The translations under genes and the position numbers were made by a program. A stretch of 64,000 bases of DNA from Hydra vulgaris (Eukaryota > Cnidaria > Hydrozoa > Anthoathecata > Hydridae). Below, in pieces: positions 42,721-53,859 of the stretch. Where the stretch lies: contig NC_088933.1 of assembly GCF_038396675.1 (NCBI RefSeq), forward strand, positions 22,799,001 through 22,863,000, given 5' to 3'. The notes under the pieces are model-generated. The model had not been told where the DNA came from and searched no databases. It saw only the letters and a list, made by a program, of their open reading frames with translations. Position 1 is the first letter of the stretch. Each line of letters begins with the position of its first letter.

Positions 42721-43462
42721 GAGGTACTTTTTATTAAATAATAAGTTTTTTTTTTTAATTATAAAAGTCTGCCCAAACCAAAACCCTCAGAAAATGTAGG
42801 TAACTCACTATGCCAATCCCAAAGTCAGTAGTTAAACTCACTACGCCAATCCCGAAGTAAGTATCCACAAGAAAAAACCTCTGACCGTTTATTTGAAACT
42901 TTTTTTTTAGTTTTATTAATAAATTGCCATATTTATTTGAAAATTCTTTTTTGTTTAAGACAACTTCTTCTTCTTGTGTTTCTCTAAGTTTTTTATACAG
43001 AATTTAAGACTTATATAGTCTTTATAAAGTCTTTTGCAAAGTGTTGCAAAATCTCCTTAAAAATATGTTTTTTCGCTCAAAGTTATGATGCTCTCTACTT
43101 AATAACTTATTAAATAATTAAAAGTGAACAAAAAAATTATCTGCTGTTAGTAGTAGTATTGTCTAAATGTCTTTGCAATAGTTAAAATAGTTCCAGCACC
43201 GAGCAAAGTCCTCACCGAAAAAAAAGCACTCAAGAACTTGAGATTTCACAGCTCTGGAAATCAAAGCTAAAGTTAGGAATCCAAATTATACTGCAATTAT
43301 TTTATAGCAAATTATATTACACAAAGCCTTCATAGGCATATTGCATTTTTAATAAATTTTACAACATTACTTGTAGCTAGTAGTAAGACTTTTGGTGTTT
43401 TCCTTTTAAACAATCAAATCGTTTATCTTGCAGACGTGATACTTTACGGAAATATCTTAATT
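42721..43462. other. intergenic, nothing recognised
   Basis: A roughly 20-bp near-repeat (CTCACTACGCCAATCCC variants) at 42800-42855. Otherwise AT-rich. Confidence 0.4.
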
Positions 43463-43470
43463 GTTTAAAC

Positions 43471-46372
43471 CAGTGTTTCCCAACCTTTTTAGTGCCATGG
43501 CCCACGAAAGCTCATTAAAATGTCTCCCATGTTACATATGAATAATTTTTAATATCTTAAATTTTTCATAAGTAGCATAAATTTATATACTGCAGGAAGA
43601 AATCACAAAAAGTTATTTATTAAACAAAAAAATTCAAGTAAACAAAATATAGTAAACAATACATAAGTAAATAAAATAAAATACATCAGGTATTCAAGTC
43701 TAAAATAAATGAAACCTAGTGAGATAATTGCGCTTGATACTTGTTACAAAGAGATTTTATATTGGGTTCCAATTTTGTTAGCTTCATTCTCAGATCTCCC
43801 CGTTGGGTTATATTCAAACGATTTCTTTTTTTAAGTAACAAATCAGTTATGGCACTAAATCCACATTCAGCTAAATATGAAAAAAGAAACGGTAATAATA
43901 GTTTTCTTGCACATTCTATTGTGCTTGGATATTTAATTTTGGTTCTTTAAAAAAACTATGCCATCGATCCTTTTATATTAAATAAAGTTTTAACTGACTC
44001 GTCAATTTCTTTCAAATCGGAAAATCTTCCTTTTAAATCAGCTGATAAGTATTTTAGATGCTCGTCAATATTAAGTATAGCGGTATCAGTTACTTCACAT
44101 TTTTGAAGCCAATGAAACTTTTCAAATTGTTTTTGGTAAACGTCTTTTTCAAATAGTTAAATAGACGTAATAAAACCAAATATCTTCGCTTTTGCATCAA
44201 CAAGAGTTTTATTTGTTCCTTGAAGTTCGTTATTCAATATATTTAGTTTTTGAAAAATATCGGTAAAATTAGTCAAATATGCCTTAGAATCGATCGTTAA
44301 CAGATATTGCATTTCAGTTTTGTCGCTTAAAAAATCACTAGGAGTATTAAAAAGTTCCATAAATCTTTTTAAACAGTTCCCTTTCGAAAGCCATCTTACC
44401 TCAGTGTGAAGTAAAAGTCTCATATGGGCTTCGTTGTTTTCTTCAGAAAATAATTTAAAAATGCGCTCTTGTTTTGCACTTGCTTTAATAGAATTACTGC
44501 ATTTTACAAACAAGCTCATTACTTTATTTAGAATAGGAGAAAGATTTTTAGCTACCAAGTTTTCTCTGTGAATAACAAAGTGCACAAGAAGCATATCTGG
44601 ATTTTCATCTTTCATCAGTTTTAAGCAACCTTTTTTTTTTGCCCATCATATTAGGAGCACCATCAGCAGCACAGGACGTTATATTTTTCATCGGCATTTT
44701 ATTCGTACCTAAGTAACTTTTTAGAGTACTATATATATCTTTAGCGGTAGTGCTGCTTTTTAATGATTTGCAAAATAATATTTCTTCAGCAAAATCATTA
44801 TTTTATCAATGTATCTGACACATGTAAGTAATACTGCTTCGCTGTCTCTCAATGTTGATTCGTCCATTTGCACCGAAAAAAGTCTTGTTTTTAATTTTTT
44901 GATAAGTTGTATTTCAACATCTTTACTCATTTCGTCGATTCTTCTGCTGACAGTATTGTTACTTAGTGGCATGGTTTTCACATCTTGGTCATCTTTTCCG
45001 AAAACAGTTTTAACAAATGTTGATATTGAAGGCTTGATTAACTGCTCTCTTATTATATGATTTTTCCCAGATTTGGCGATGAGTAAAGAAATTTGATAGC
45101 TAGCCTCAAGAGTGCGATTAATATTAACATTATGAGCAGTAAAGAGAGACTTTAAAGTTGCTCTTTTTTCATAATTTTTCTTTAAAATTTGAAAATAATT
45201 CAAATTTGAATTAATTTGATCTTTATGTTGTGCCTTAGTAAATTTGAATTAATTTGTGCCTTAGTAAATTTGAATTAATTTGATCTTTATGTTGTGCCTT
45301 CAAATGTGCTTCAAGACGACCTGGTTTCATTGATTTATTGTTCAAGCGTTGTTGGCATAATAGACAAAAAGGTAACCGTGCATCATGGACAGCAGGTATA
45401 AAACCAAATTTTAAATACTCTTCCGAGTACTGCCGAATTTTTTTCTTGCTTGCACTACTCATGGGCTAAAAAATGAATTTTAAAATCAATTAGGAAATTA
45501 AAAATATATATTTTGTAATGTTTCGTATTCTTATTTATTATTGAAAGAGAATCCACGTTGGTTTTTGTATTATATTTATTTCTATATTTGAATATTAAAT
45601 TATAAACAACTAGTTATATATACACTATGTGTAGTCTTCTCGACTTGTTATTTCAACTGTTATTACGTTAGCGCTACGGCTTTTAAGTGAGAATTCTTCG
45701 TGCGGAATTAGTCTCTCAAGGGAATACTTCCGCAATAAGTTTTCGCGCAAATCTCCAAAGGAAATTACTTATTCCGCAATCACTAATCGTTATATAATCA
45801 AACTAGCGTTTGAAATGATTGTCCATAGGGAATTGTTTTCGTAACAATCGTTACATATTTCTTTATTTTTCTGAGACATCTAAATTCTAAATAGTTAATT
45901 AAATATATTTACAATTATATTTACTTACCAATTATATTTAAATATCACTTACATTTATTTATAAAATGTGTTACAAATTTGAAAATAACGATAAATTCGA
46001 ACCACTGCTTTTATTTCTTGTAAGCACAGCACTGCTTTTATAAGTACAGCACTACTTTTATTTTAAATTAAAGGTAACGCACATTGGCAGAACGATACAA
46101 GCAACTGATAATCCTAGTCCAAAATTTAGTTTTCCGAATCAAATCCTTGTTTTCCGAATTAGTTTTCCGAATCCTAGTTTGCCGAAGCAAATCTTAGTTT
46201 TCTGAATGCATTCTAGCGAAAAAGTTTTACATGATGAACTTCATAATGGACGTTTCCTGGAGATTCGACTATTTGGTTAAATTTAGACTGAAAAAGCCTT
46301 TTTTTTTCCATTGCCCCCGAACGATCGAATTGCCCCCTGAAAAATTCCCACGCCCCACGTTGGGAAACACTG
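43471..46372 (-). mobile_element. complete hAT transposon with 8-bp target duplication
   Basis: Both ends begin CAGTGTTTCCCAAC (14-bp perfect terminal repeat). The element is flanked by identical GTTTAAAC octamers at 43463-43470 and 46373-46380. The 2.9-kb length, the 8-bp duplication and an internal transposase reading on the minus strand define a hAT element in structurally whole form. The coding frame is broken, so mobility would need a transposase from elsewhere. Confidence 0.96.
43716..45462 (-). pseudogene. hAT transposase, Buster/ZBED5-like, frameshifted
   Basis: From the ATG at 45460-45462 there is a BED-type zinc finger (FCLLCQQRLNNKSMKPGRLE, then HLKAQHKD). Next come the RISYxIS-like block NINRTLEASYQISLLIAKSG, LFSVQMDESTLRDSEAVLLT (catalytic Asp), CAADGAPNMMG and HFVIHRENLVAKNL, EVRWLSKGNCLKRFMEL, and the dimerisation tail PFLFSYLAECGFSAITDLLL with LEPNIKSL. 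The stop is TAG at 43716-43718. Breaks: a tandem duplication of a roughly 40-bp unit at 45200-45300, a two-base gain near 44800, and one extra base in a T10 run at 44631-44640. The catalytic blocks themselves read cleanly. Family assignment to the Buster/ZBED5 side of hAT is from motif similarity. Confidence 0.88.
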
Positions 46373-47088
46373 GTTTAAACTAATAACCAACTGACGTCAT
46401 TTCTTGGAAAACACCATGATTACAAAAAGTGTTTGGCGTCTGTATTATGTACTTTGCTGTTTGTCGTTTTTTTTACAATATATAAAATATATAAAATGCA
46501 TAAAATATATAAAAATGACGACACAGCTTTATTTTCTACAGTGATTTGTTATCTCGATACTAGAGGCATTCATGACGATGAAATTTATGTTTTTTAATTA
46601 TAGTCGGTAACTGCAAACTCGAGATGCAGGCGTTTCTGTTGATTTTACTACTAGGTGCTTTTACTCAAGAAGGTTTTGTGATAAATTAGAATGATGACGG
46701 ACTTTTTTTTTCAAATGTTTGTAATTTTTGGTGGAAACAAAATTTTTGGTTTGTTAATTTTCAATTTTTAATTTTAATAAGTTGTTTATCGTTTTATAAA
46801 TTTAGTTTAACTAGTTCCACCATCGGTGGATTTTTTTTTAGAGCTTTTTGCATGATTTTTGAGGATTTTTTGCTAATTTTTTTACAAAATTTTTTTTCAT
46901 CAACCATATACAAACAAGTGAAAGAAAAATTAAAACACAAATCTGTTATACGACAAAAATTCGATTCGAACTTTTGTCGTATAAAAATTTTTTCGAACTT
47001 CGAACTTCAAAGTTTAAAAATATGGACTTCGAAAACACGGAATTCGATTTTTTCGAAGTTGAACAAAATGGTCCTTATAATTGCATAT

Positions 47089-47127
47089 ACAATCAAAGTA
47101 TTTCGAAGTAATGAAATTCGAATTTTA
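47089..47127. repeat. 39-bp direct repeat, copy 1
   Basis: Identical to 47488-47526, 399 bp downstream; begins ACAATCAAAGTATTTCG. Confidence 0.85.
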
Positions 47128-47487
47128 AATTTATGAAGTTTATATTTTCAAAGTTCAATTTTTTTTCAAAGTTTTTTTAATTAAAAGTTTGCTATTTTTT
47201 GCTTATCGCACATTGTATATTGAATAAAAACTAATTAATTTTGAAATATTTTTGTTACTTAAATAATTTTTAAATTAAAGTTAATATCAAGGTTGGCAAC
47301 GGTTGAAGCGGTGTTTCTTACAAATGAGTAGCCGTTGGTATCAATTTTGTTTACCATTTTATTGAAGTGATTTTTTTTTTATTTTATATATATATTAAAT
47401 TTAATTAGGAGTTTTTCGAGTTTTATTGTAATACTGTTGTAACCAATGAAAAGTAATTAGTAAAATGTTCAACTTAGTTTTTAAAGT

Positions 47488-47526
47488 ACAATCAAAGTAT
47501 TTCGAAGTAATGAAATTCGAATTTTA
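47488..47526. repeat. 39-bp direct repeat, copy 2
   Basis: Identical to 47089-47127. Confidence 0.85.
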
Positions 47527-47582
47527 TTCTATTAATATTTTCAAAGTTAAATAAATGTTTAGCAAATAGAATCGATTGGCCG

Positions 47583-47785
47583 TGCGGCCGTGGCGCAGTG
47601 GTTAGAGCGCTTGCTTTATAAGCAGGAGATCCAGGTTCGAAGCGAGCTCTGGACAAATATTCGCGTCACGGTAAGGAAGGACGCGTGAACTTTCTGGTTA
47701 AATGCACTTCCGCGGTGCTCTGTGACAAGACCGTTAGGACTTCTTGGGGCACCTAAAATTAAAAAAAAAAAAAAAAAAAAATTGT
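47583..47785 (+). repeat. tRNA-derived SINE with poly(A) tail
   Basis: The head GCGGCCGTGGCGCAGTGGTT carries the A box, and GGTTCGAAGC is the B box. The arm CTTGC/GCAGG encloses the loop TTTATAA (anticodon position UAU). The body runs to CTTGGGGCACC and ends in A-rich sequence of over 20 bp. The acceptor stem does not close, so it is a SINE and not a working tRNA. It is the least decayed SINE in the window. Confidence 0.85.
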
Positions 47786-47957
47786 TTGTTGAGCACTAAT
47801 TTATAGTTCAAGATTTAGTAAATACAAGTTTTTAACAAAAACAATAGTTTACGACTTTAGCTGATTAAATATCAGAGTAAATAAACAAATATTCAATATA
47901 TTATCACGAAACATTTAGTGTTGCAACTTGAAAAAAAACCTCTCTACAAGTTAAAAA

Positions 47958-48578
47958 ATGGCTCCTTCAACAAGGCTCCTGATGACGCATCCTTCTGGAA
48001 AGTGTAAGGAATGCGGAAGAATTCTAAAAATGAAAAACTCATCAACTGGCGCTTTAAGGTCTCATTTAAAGTGTCACAAAGGAATTCTTGCAAGAGTGTT
48101 AGCCTCTGAACTAACAGAAACTGAGCAAGATTACGCGAATTCACTAGAACTTTACCAAGCTTTGGTTGATGCGGACGAGTATGAAAAGAACCGTGACGGT
48201 AAGAAAATTTAAAATACAGGCGGCCCTTGTTATGTGCGATCTTCTTATTTAGCTTTAGATGCTCATAAATAAAGTTTAACTGTTTCAATTTAATTTTTTT
48301 CAGATTTTATCAACAGTCCATCAAACAACGCTCATCTGAAAACACACAAACAGAAGAAGTTGTTGCCAGCCCAATCCACACCTAACAATTCAATTGTTGG
48401 ATACTTTCAGCCCAAAGTTTTAATTTTTGACAAGCGGCAACTTGACTATGATTTCGACCTACTTGAGTTGTTGGTGAGCTGTTTCCTTTCATTCAACATT
48501 GTTGAGATGGAAAGATTCAAAGAGTATGCGGCCAAAAGGAAGCCCAGGATGACGGTCAAGTCTGCAACAACTTTTTCA

Positions 48579-48631
<53 letters not shown>

Positions 48632-50466
48632 TCTTTCCTAGCACAGCATGCTGCTGTCAAAAATAAGTTTCTGCTGTAAAAACGTTTGCGTGGATAGTTG
48701 TAATTTGAATTGAAACTCTGGCATTATATATATTTAATTGGTTATTATTATTTTATTTTTAAGGCAAAAACTCCCATTGCTTTACGGACAGGTAAAGCAA
48801 TACATTTCTGAGGAATTGGCTAGAGAACTCAATGACTGTGAAGGCCTTGGGGCTTCGACAGACATGTGGACAAGCAGAAGCAACGATTCTTACATATCTG
48901 CAACACTTCATTTCATCAACAAAAACATTGAACTGAAATTGTTTGTTCTTGCTCGCCAGCCATTTAGTGGCCAACATACAGCTGCAGCTTTAGCCAAAGC
49001 TTTGGATAAGGTTATGCAAACAGACCTTTCTTTTATCAGAGCCAGCACTCAAAGGATTGCTGTGCACGTTCAGTAGCTAATATAAAGGCTGCAATTCCGA
49101 AAACAGTAGAGATTACAGACTCTCTGCTTTGCGCTGATCACTTGATTAATTTAGTGCTGCAAAATGCCAACTAAAAGAAAATTTATAAGTCTTTAAGCCA
49201 CAATGGGACGTCCCAATCTTCTGAGGAAGACGACAACGACATTTACAAGGCAATCAAACAAGCCCAGGATTTCTTTACAAAGGTTCACAGAAGTTCAAGT
49301 TATCAAACTGACATCAAAAAAAAGTGTCAAGAAAATGAAGGTAATATTAATAATATTTTGGTCTAATATTGAAACTTTTAATTTAATAAAAGTATTTGGT
49401 AAAAATTAACATTACACATCTCATAAACACTGAAATATTGTCCACCCCCTCCTCCTCCTCACGCATGCAAATAATTGTGACACTAAATATTTATTTTTTG
49501 TTTTTTTATTTTTAGTTTCTTACGTCAAGATCATCACAGACTGCTTGACAAGATGGAACTCGAAGTCTTTGATGATTACCTCTGTAATTCGGTTGAGAGA
49601 AGTCCTTTAAGAATTGAGAGACAGTAAATGTGAACTTGCTGATGTCATCCCGTTAGAGTCAGTTTTTACTTTTGGCGGAAGTTCAACCCATCTTGGATTC
49701 ATTCCGGAAAGTCAGCAAGACCTTTTCTGCTGTCAAGCATCCTACACTTCATCTTGCCTGCAGCCAACTGGTCAACCTTCAGATGAAACTAATCTCCATT
49801 GCACAATCTGCCACAAAAGACTGTCCAAATTCTGACTGGTGAGCTGAATAGGCGATTTCCAATCAGTGGAACAAAGAATCACTACCATGTCGTGGGAAAT
49901 TTTCTTACCCCTTCTTCAAGGGTGCATTGGTGAAAAAGTATGGTGATTTGGAAGGGCTCAAGGACAGGTTGGTGAATGAGCATCTAAGTCATCAAGAATT
50001 TTTGTCCCAAATCAGGAATGCTTCCCTTAATCTGACAGGGTCTGGCTTTGATCTTGACGAAGCTGAAAAAATGGCATTAGAAATGTCTGGAGAAGAAAAT
50101 CTGTTCAGGGATGGAAAGTCAAAAATTGAAATTGAGTTAGACACATACAAAAGTCTCCCTCGTTCCAATTCCTCAAACACTGATGTCCTAAAGTGGTGGG
50201 AAGCCCATGCAAAAATGATTCCACTACTTTCCCAAGTTGCAAAAAAATACTTGGCCATTCCTTTAACTTCTGCATCAAGTGAAAGGGTTTTCTCAGCTGC
50301 AGGCAGTGTGGTTACTGATTCAAAAACAAAATTGGATTCCCAAAATGTTGACAGAATTGTTTACCTCAAGACCAACATTGGAAAGATGAATAAAGCACGA
50401 CCTGCTTTGACAATTCGACTTCGAAAGACTTTGTCACCCGTGATGCAGAAGCTTAATTACTACTGA
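47958..50466 (+). pseudogene. BED-type hAT transposase gene with introns, decayed
   Basis: Exon 1 (47958-48198) has a BED finger: CKECGRILKMKNSSTGALRS, then HLKCHKG. It splices in phase 1 to exon 2 (48304-48580, DFINSPSNNAHLKTHKQKKL to SATTFSR), which splices to exon 3 from 48764 (QKLPLLYGQVKQYISEELAR; GLGASTDMWTSRSNDSYISA with a catalytic Asp). After shifts come EITDSLLCADHLINLVLQN and, past another probable intron (about 49340-49515), CLTRWNSKSLM. The dimerisation domain (about 50190-50460) has LKWWEAHAKMIPLLSQVAKK and PLTSASSERVFSAAGSVVTD, ending KLNYY and TGA. Stops at 49074 and near 49626 and 49833 show decay in the middle, while the ends are well kept. No terminal repeats or target duplication were found. 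Confidence 0.85.
48581..48627. repeat. (GT)n microsatellite at a splice donor
   Basis: About 47 bp of GT dinucleotide beginning exactly at the donor after TTCAAG (exon 2 end, 48580). Confidence 0.95.
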
Positions 50467-50777
50467 GCTTTCACCTAAGCATTGTGGCCGTAGATTATAA
50501 ATAATAGATGGTATAAACCGACATAGCGAAAAAAGTATCCAAGTTTATCATTGAAGTTTTCATTTACCTTAAACAAACGTTTAAAAAATGCTGCAAGCAT
50601 ATCAATTATACCCACCAAATGAAGTGTTATCCATTACTATCACTCAAATAGAAGTTAATATTGACTTTAACAAATTAACAAATTATTCCGAAGAAAAAAC
50701 TACGAGCAAATAACCTAATAATGGAGGTATTGATAAAAGTTTTTAAGTAAGTGTTGATAAATACATTATAAACGCTG
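50467..50777. other. flank between hAT gene and Transib
   Basis: AT-rich, no feature. GGTATTGATAAAAG near 50730 is mirrored by CTTTTATCAATACT near 53895 across the Transib, so the Transib may have landed in a palindromic repeat. Confidence 0.35.
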
Positions 50778-50816
50778 CACAGTGCCTCACAGCTACGGAA
50801 AAACGGCAAAAACCCT
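50778..50816. repeat. Transib left terminal repeat, RSS-like
   Basis: Heptamer CACAGTG (50778-50784), 21-nt spacer, then GCAAAAACC (50806-50814). The last block is one mismatch from the V(D)J nonamer ACAAAAACC. Confidence 0.93.
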
Positions 50817-51232
50817 CAAATCAGTGTTTCTGAATGGATTTCAACCTTTTTTGGCTCTAAATATATTAAAATTTAATCAGTAACCCAACCCGAAAGTCAG
50901 AAAAAATTTTGCACACTTTTTTCAAAATATTTTTGCAAATTCTGAATTTTTTTACCACTTTCTCAACATGCTATTCTGTCGTTTTTTATTGTACTTATAG
51001 AGACAAATTCATAAATATATATATAGTTTATTTACATAAAAAGTGACAAATTTTCATTGTTTTTAAACACTCTACATATAATCCTTTAATAACAGCTGAT
51101 TTTGTCAGTAAACAGTGAAAACAATAAAGATTACATTATTCAGAAACAAATATCTACAATTTCTGTATGTTGTAACATATAACATATATAACATGTAACA
51201 ATATAATTTAGATTTAAACAAAAAAACTAAGC

Positions 51233-53224
51233 TTAGTGTTTTAGCAAGTTAAGAACTTGTTCAGACAAGGGGTTTCCATTGAAAGATTTGTGTTTTATGA
51301 AGTTGATCGACGAAATTTCTGGATCAGTTCTGATCAGCAAATATTGAAATTGATTTTTCATTACATTGAGTCCGGAAATTTTGCATGAATGGTTTAACCT
51401 AGCATGTCTTAACACTTTATTTTGGGCCTCCTGAGCCTCCTCAGAATAATAACCAATGGGTAGTTCTAGATTTTCAGCAATTGCAGGTCCATGAACTAGA
51501 AGTTTGTGAAGAGTTGGAGGCATTCTGTACCAATCATAGTTATTAACTATAAAGGCTAGAGTCTCATTGCAGTATTGGCTAAATCTATCAATATCTAGGT
51601 CATACCCTGAACAAACAGCTTGAAGAACTGTCCTCACCCGGAGAATCAACTCAACCTGAACTCCTGTTGTGTCAGCAAAAGCCTCACCATGCATGAATGC
51701 TCTTCGGGCAGTATTACCATCATTTGTATTCCCAAACCCAGTTTTTGGAACATCTACCAGTAAACTAAGTTCTGCTCTAAACCTATCTTGAATAGTTTTT
51801 TTTCTAGCTTGAACAAGTACCTTATCTTCGGCTAACCTGATATCTGTCCTTGGAATAGTCATCTCCAGTCTGTAGCCTAAATGAAGTATGTATTCAAAAC
51901 ATTTAATCCAACAATGCAATGATGATAAACCAAGGGAAATAGCATCATCATTCACAGGTTTAATTTTAACTAGATCTAGCTTGTTCATTTCTGATGGTTT
52001 CGCACCACAAATATTGCAGCTTGCAGATGATTTTGTGTTGGTTAAGGCATTAACCACTTTGCCATCAAACATGGTTAGTTCAACATGAGATTTTATATTG
52101 ATACTGACTTTTCTTCCATCCGCAAGTGTAATAATCTCAACATAATCTTCCAAATCAGCCATCTGATCACGAATGTATTTTTCTTCTGACTTGCTAAGTT
52201 CTGTGGTTTCTTTTTTGTATTGAAGACGAAGAGGTCTGCAAAAATGAGAACTATTTGGTTTCTTATTCTCCCAAATTGTTTTACTTTCTACACTTAACTT
52301 AAGAGGTACAATTGCAGTTTGGAAATGGGATTCTTCATTTTTTTTAGCCTCCTCAATGTCTGTGTTATCATACCTTTGTTTATACAAACTTTGGCTTGAT
52401 GCACCATCAAACCCTGCTTTTAGAATAAAACTACCATTGAGCACATTTTGATCTGTATCCAGAGTTTTTAAATTGTCTTCACTTAATACAATAACTTTTT
52501 TAAGAGTATGATTCACCATGGACTGTAATTTACTTTCAGCAGAAGTTTCAGTTACAACAAGGTCCTCTGGATAACAATTACTTTTTTCCTTGAATAGAGC
52601 ATGTAATGTTGGATAAATATTGGCATTGTGTTTGATTGAGGAGTTTCTTATCATTTGATACTGATCATCACTGAGATCACAATTAACTTTTAATGAAAGT
52701 GCTTCTTTCTCACTCATCATTATCGGTTCCTTGCTGTCCATACTTTTTCTGATTTCAGATGCTTTCTGAATAGACTCTTTAACCACATAAGCAAAGTCTT
52801 GTAAGTCACCTGATGATTTTGCACTTTTAACAGCAGCCAGAGCTAAAACCTCTGGATCATGCGCAGATAATCCAACAACTCTTGTTCGCTTACTTCTCTC
52901 TCCTAGATCTTTCCAATTTTTCTTTGGTCGCCCTCCACTGAACTCTTTTCTGCTTACATTGTCAGCTTTCATAACAATTTGAATTTCGGTTTGCAACCAT
53001 TTCTTTTCTTTCATTAACAGCCTGTCATATGTTTTGTTTACTGCAATCCACTTAGCTTTCAATTTTATCACCAAAATTCGGATTTTTTCTGTTAATTTTT
53101 CACTATGCACTTTTTCATTATCCAAACCTTCTGATATCAAAATTTCCTCTTAAAGGAGGCTCACAATATCCTTGTTAGTTATACAAATTTCTCTTACTTT
53201 GGGAATCAAGTCTATTATTTTCAT
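51233..53224 (-). CDS. Transib transposase (RAG1 core homologue)
   Basis: An open frame of 635 codons runs 53140 to 51233. A start ATG at 53222-53224 is in the same frame but separated by one TAA (53150-53152). Numbering from 53140: GFDGASSQSLYKQ at 243-255 (Asp245), HFCRPLRLQYKKET at 299-312, MFDGKVVNALT at 357-367 (Asp359), and CNICGAKPSEMN at 375-386 (zinc-type CxxC). GFGNTNDGNTARRAF is at 468-482, MPPTLHKLLVHGP at 540-552, and YYSEEAQEAQNK at 564-575 (the candidate catalytic Glu lies in it). These match the Transib/RAG1 core blocks around RAG1 Asp600, Asp708 and Glu962. The protein would bind the CACAGTG ends and cut by a hairpin mechanism. Upstream of Asp245 lies a basic GGRPKKNWKDL patch. 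All catalytic positions are kept. The only visible lesion is the TAA near the start, which a downstream start (Met43) could bypass. Confidence 0.95.
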
Positions 53225-53815
53225 TTTGAGATGTAATCACAAAGGCACATATTACTAACTAATTTTTTGGATTTTTAAAAAACTTTTTGCGGATTTCTTA
53301 TTAATTGCAAAAAACTTTAAAATTCAATTTCTCAAAAACGTGCTACTTTGGGGCGGGTTTTTTTTTTCCGGGCATTCCTGTATATATTCAAGATACTTCC
53401 CCATCAAAATTCAGGGTGGACAAGTGTGGACATTTTTAGAAAAAGTAAAGATTGTGAATATTATTTTCTGAATATTTTTAATTTTTTCACAAATTGTGAA
53501 ATTCGAACATTAATTTTTGGTGTCGATGAAAGTCCAATGTCAGTTACTTACCGGATGATATAATATATATATATGATGTTCACCGAAAAAATGAAAGAAA
53601 ATTATTTAAAAATGACCATTTTGTGACAATTTTAAGATCTACTTGAAAACTCTAAAATTTCTAGTGAATTTTTGCCCACAAACAACCTGCATATAACAAG
53701 CTCACAAAAAGAGTAAAAATTTACAAAATCATAAAAAATGGGTTTACCTTGTTCAGTATGCTTATAACAATCAAGATAAAGTTAAAAAACATCAAAATAA
53801 ATTTAAAAAATTAAT

Positions 53816-53854
53816 AGGGTTTTTGCCGTTTTTTCGTATCTGTGAGGCACTGTG
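53816..53854. repeat. Transib right terminal repeat, RSS-like
   Basis: Reverse-complemented it gives the same heptamer, a 21-nt spacer and GCAAAAACC, with two differences from the left end, both in the spacer. Confidence 0.93.
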
Positions 53855-53859
53855 CGCTG

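Larger units (their letters stand above)
46381..47582. other. AT-rich stretch with TTCGAA-rich repeats
   Basis: Multiple TTCGAA/TTCGAAG words at 46960-47130, plus a 39-bp direct repeat (47089-47127 and 47488-47526). The open frame at 46852-47136 follows these repeats and is not a gene. Confidence 0.5.
50778..53854 (-). mobile_element. complete Transib transposon (RAG1-related)
   Basis: The 3077-bp element is bounded by 39-bp terminal repeats that differ at two positions, each starting CACAGTGCCTCACAG. It is flanked by identical CGCTG pentamers (50773-50777 and 53855-53859). A 5-bp GC-rich target duplication, termini beginning CACARTG and a single RAG1-like transposase are the defining traits of Transib. 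The transposase lies on the minus strand and fills about two thirds of the element. No RAG2-like frame is present, which separates it from ProtoRAG-type elements. Confidence 0.97.

Noticed and set aside
43471-46372. An intact, autonomous hAT
   Set aside because: Ends and target duplication are perfect but the transposase has a duplication and at least two frameshifts.
46852-47136. 94-codon plus-strand frame
   Set aside because: Follows TTCGAA-rich repeat sequence and has no conserved motif.
47583-47660. A functional isoleucine tRNA
   Set aside because: A and B boxes and anticodon arm are present, but the acceptor stem does not pair and a SINE body with poly(A) follows.
51233-53224. A host RAG1 gene
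   Set aside because: The frame lies inside paired terminal repeats with a target duplication, lacks a RING region and has no RAG2 neighbour; it is a mobile element.
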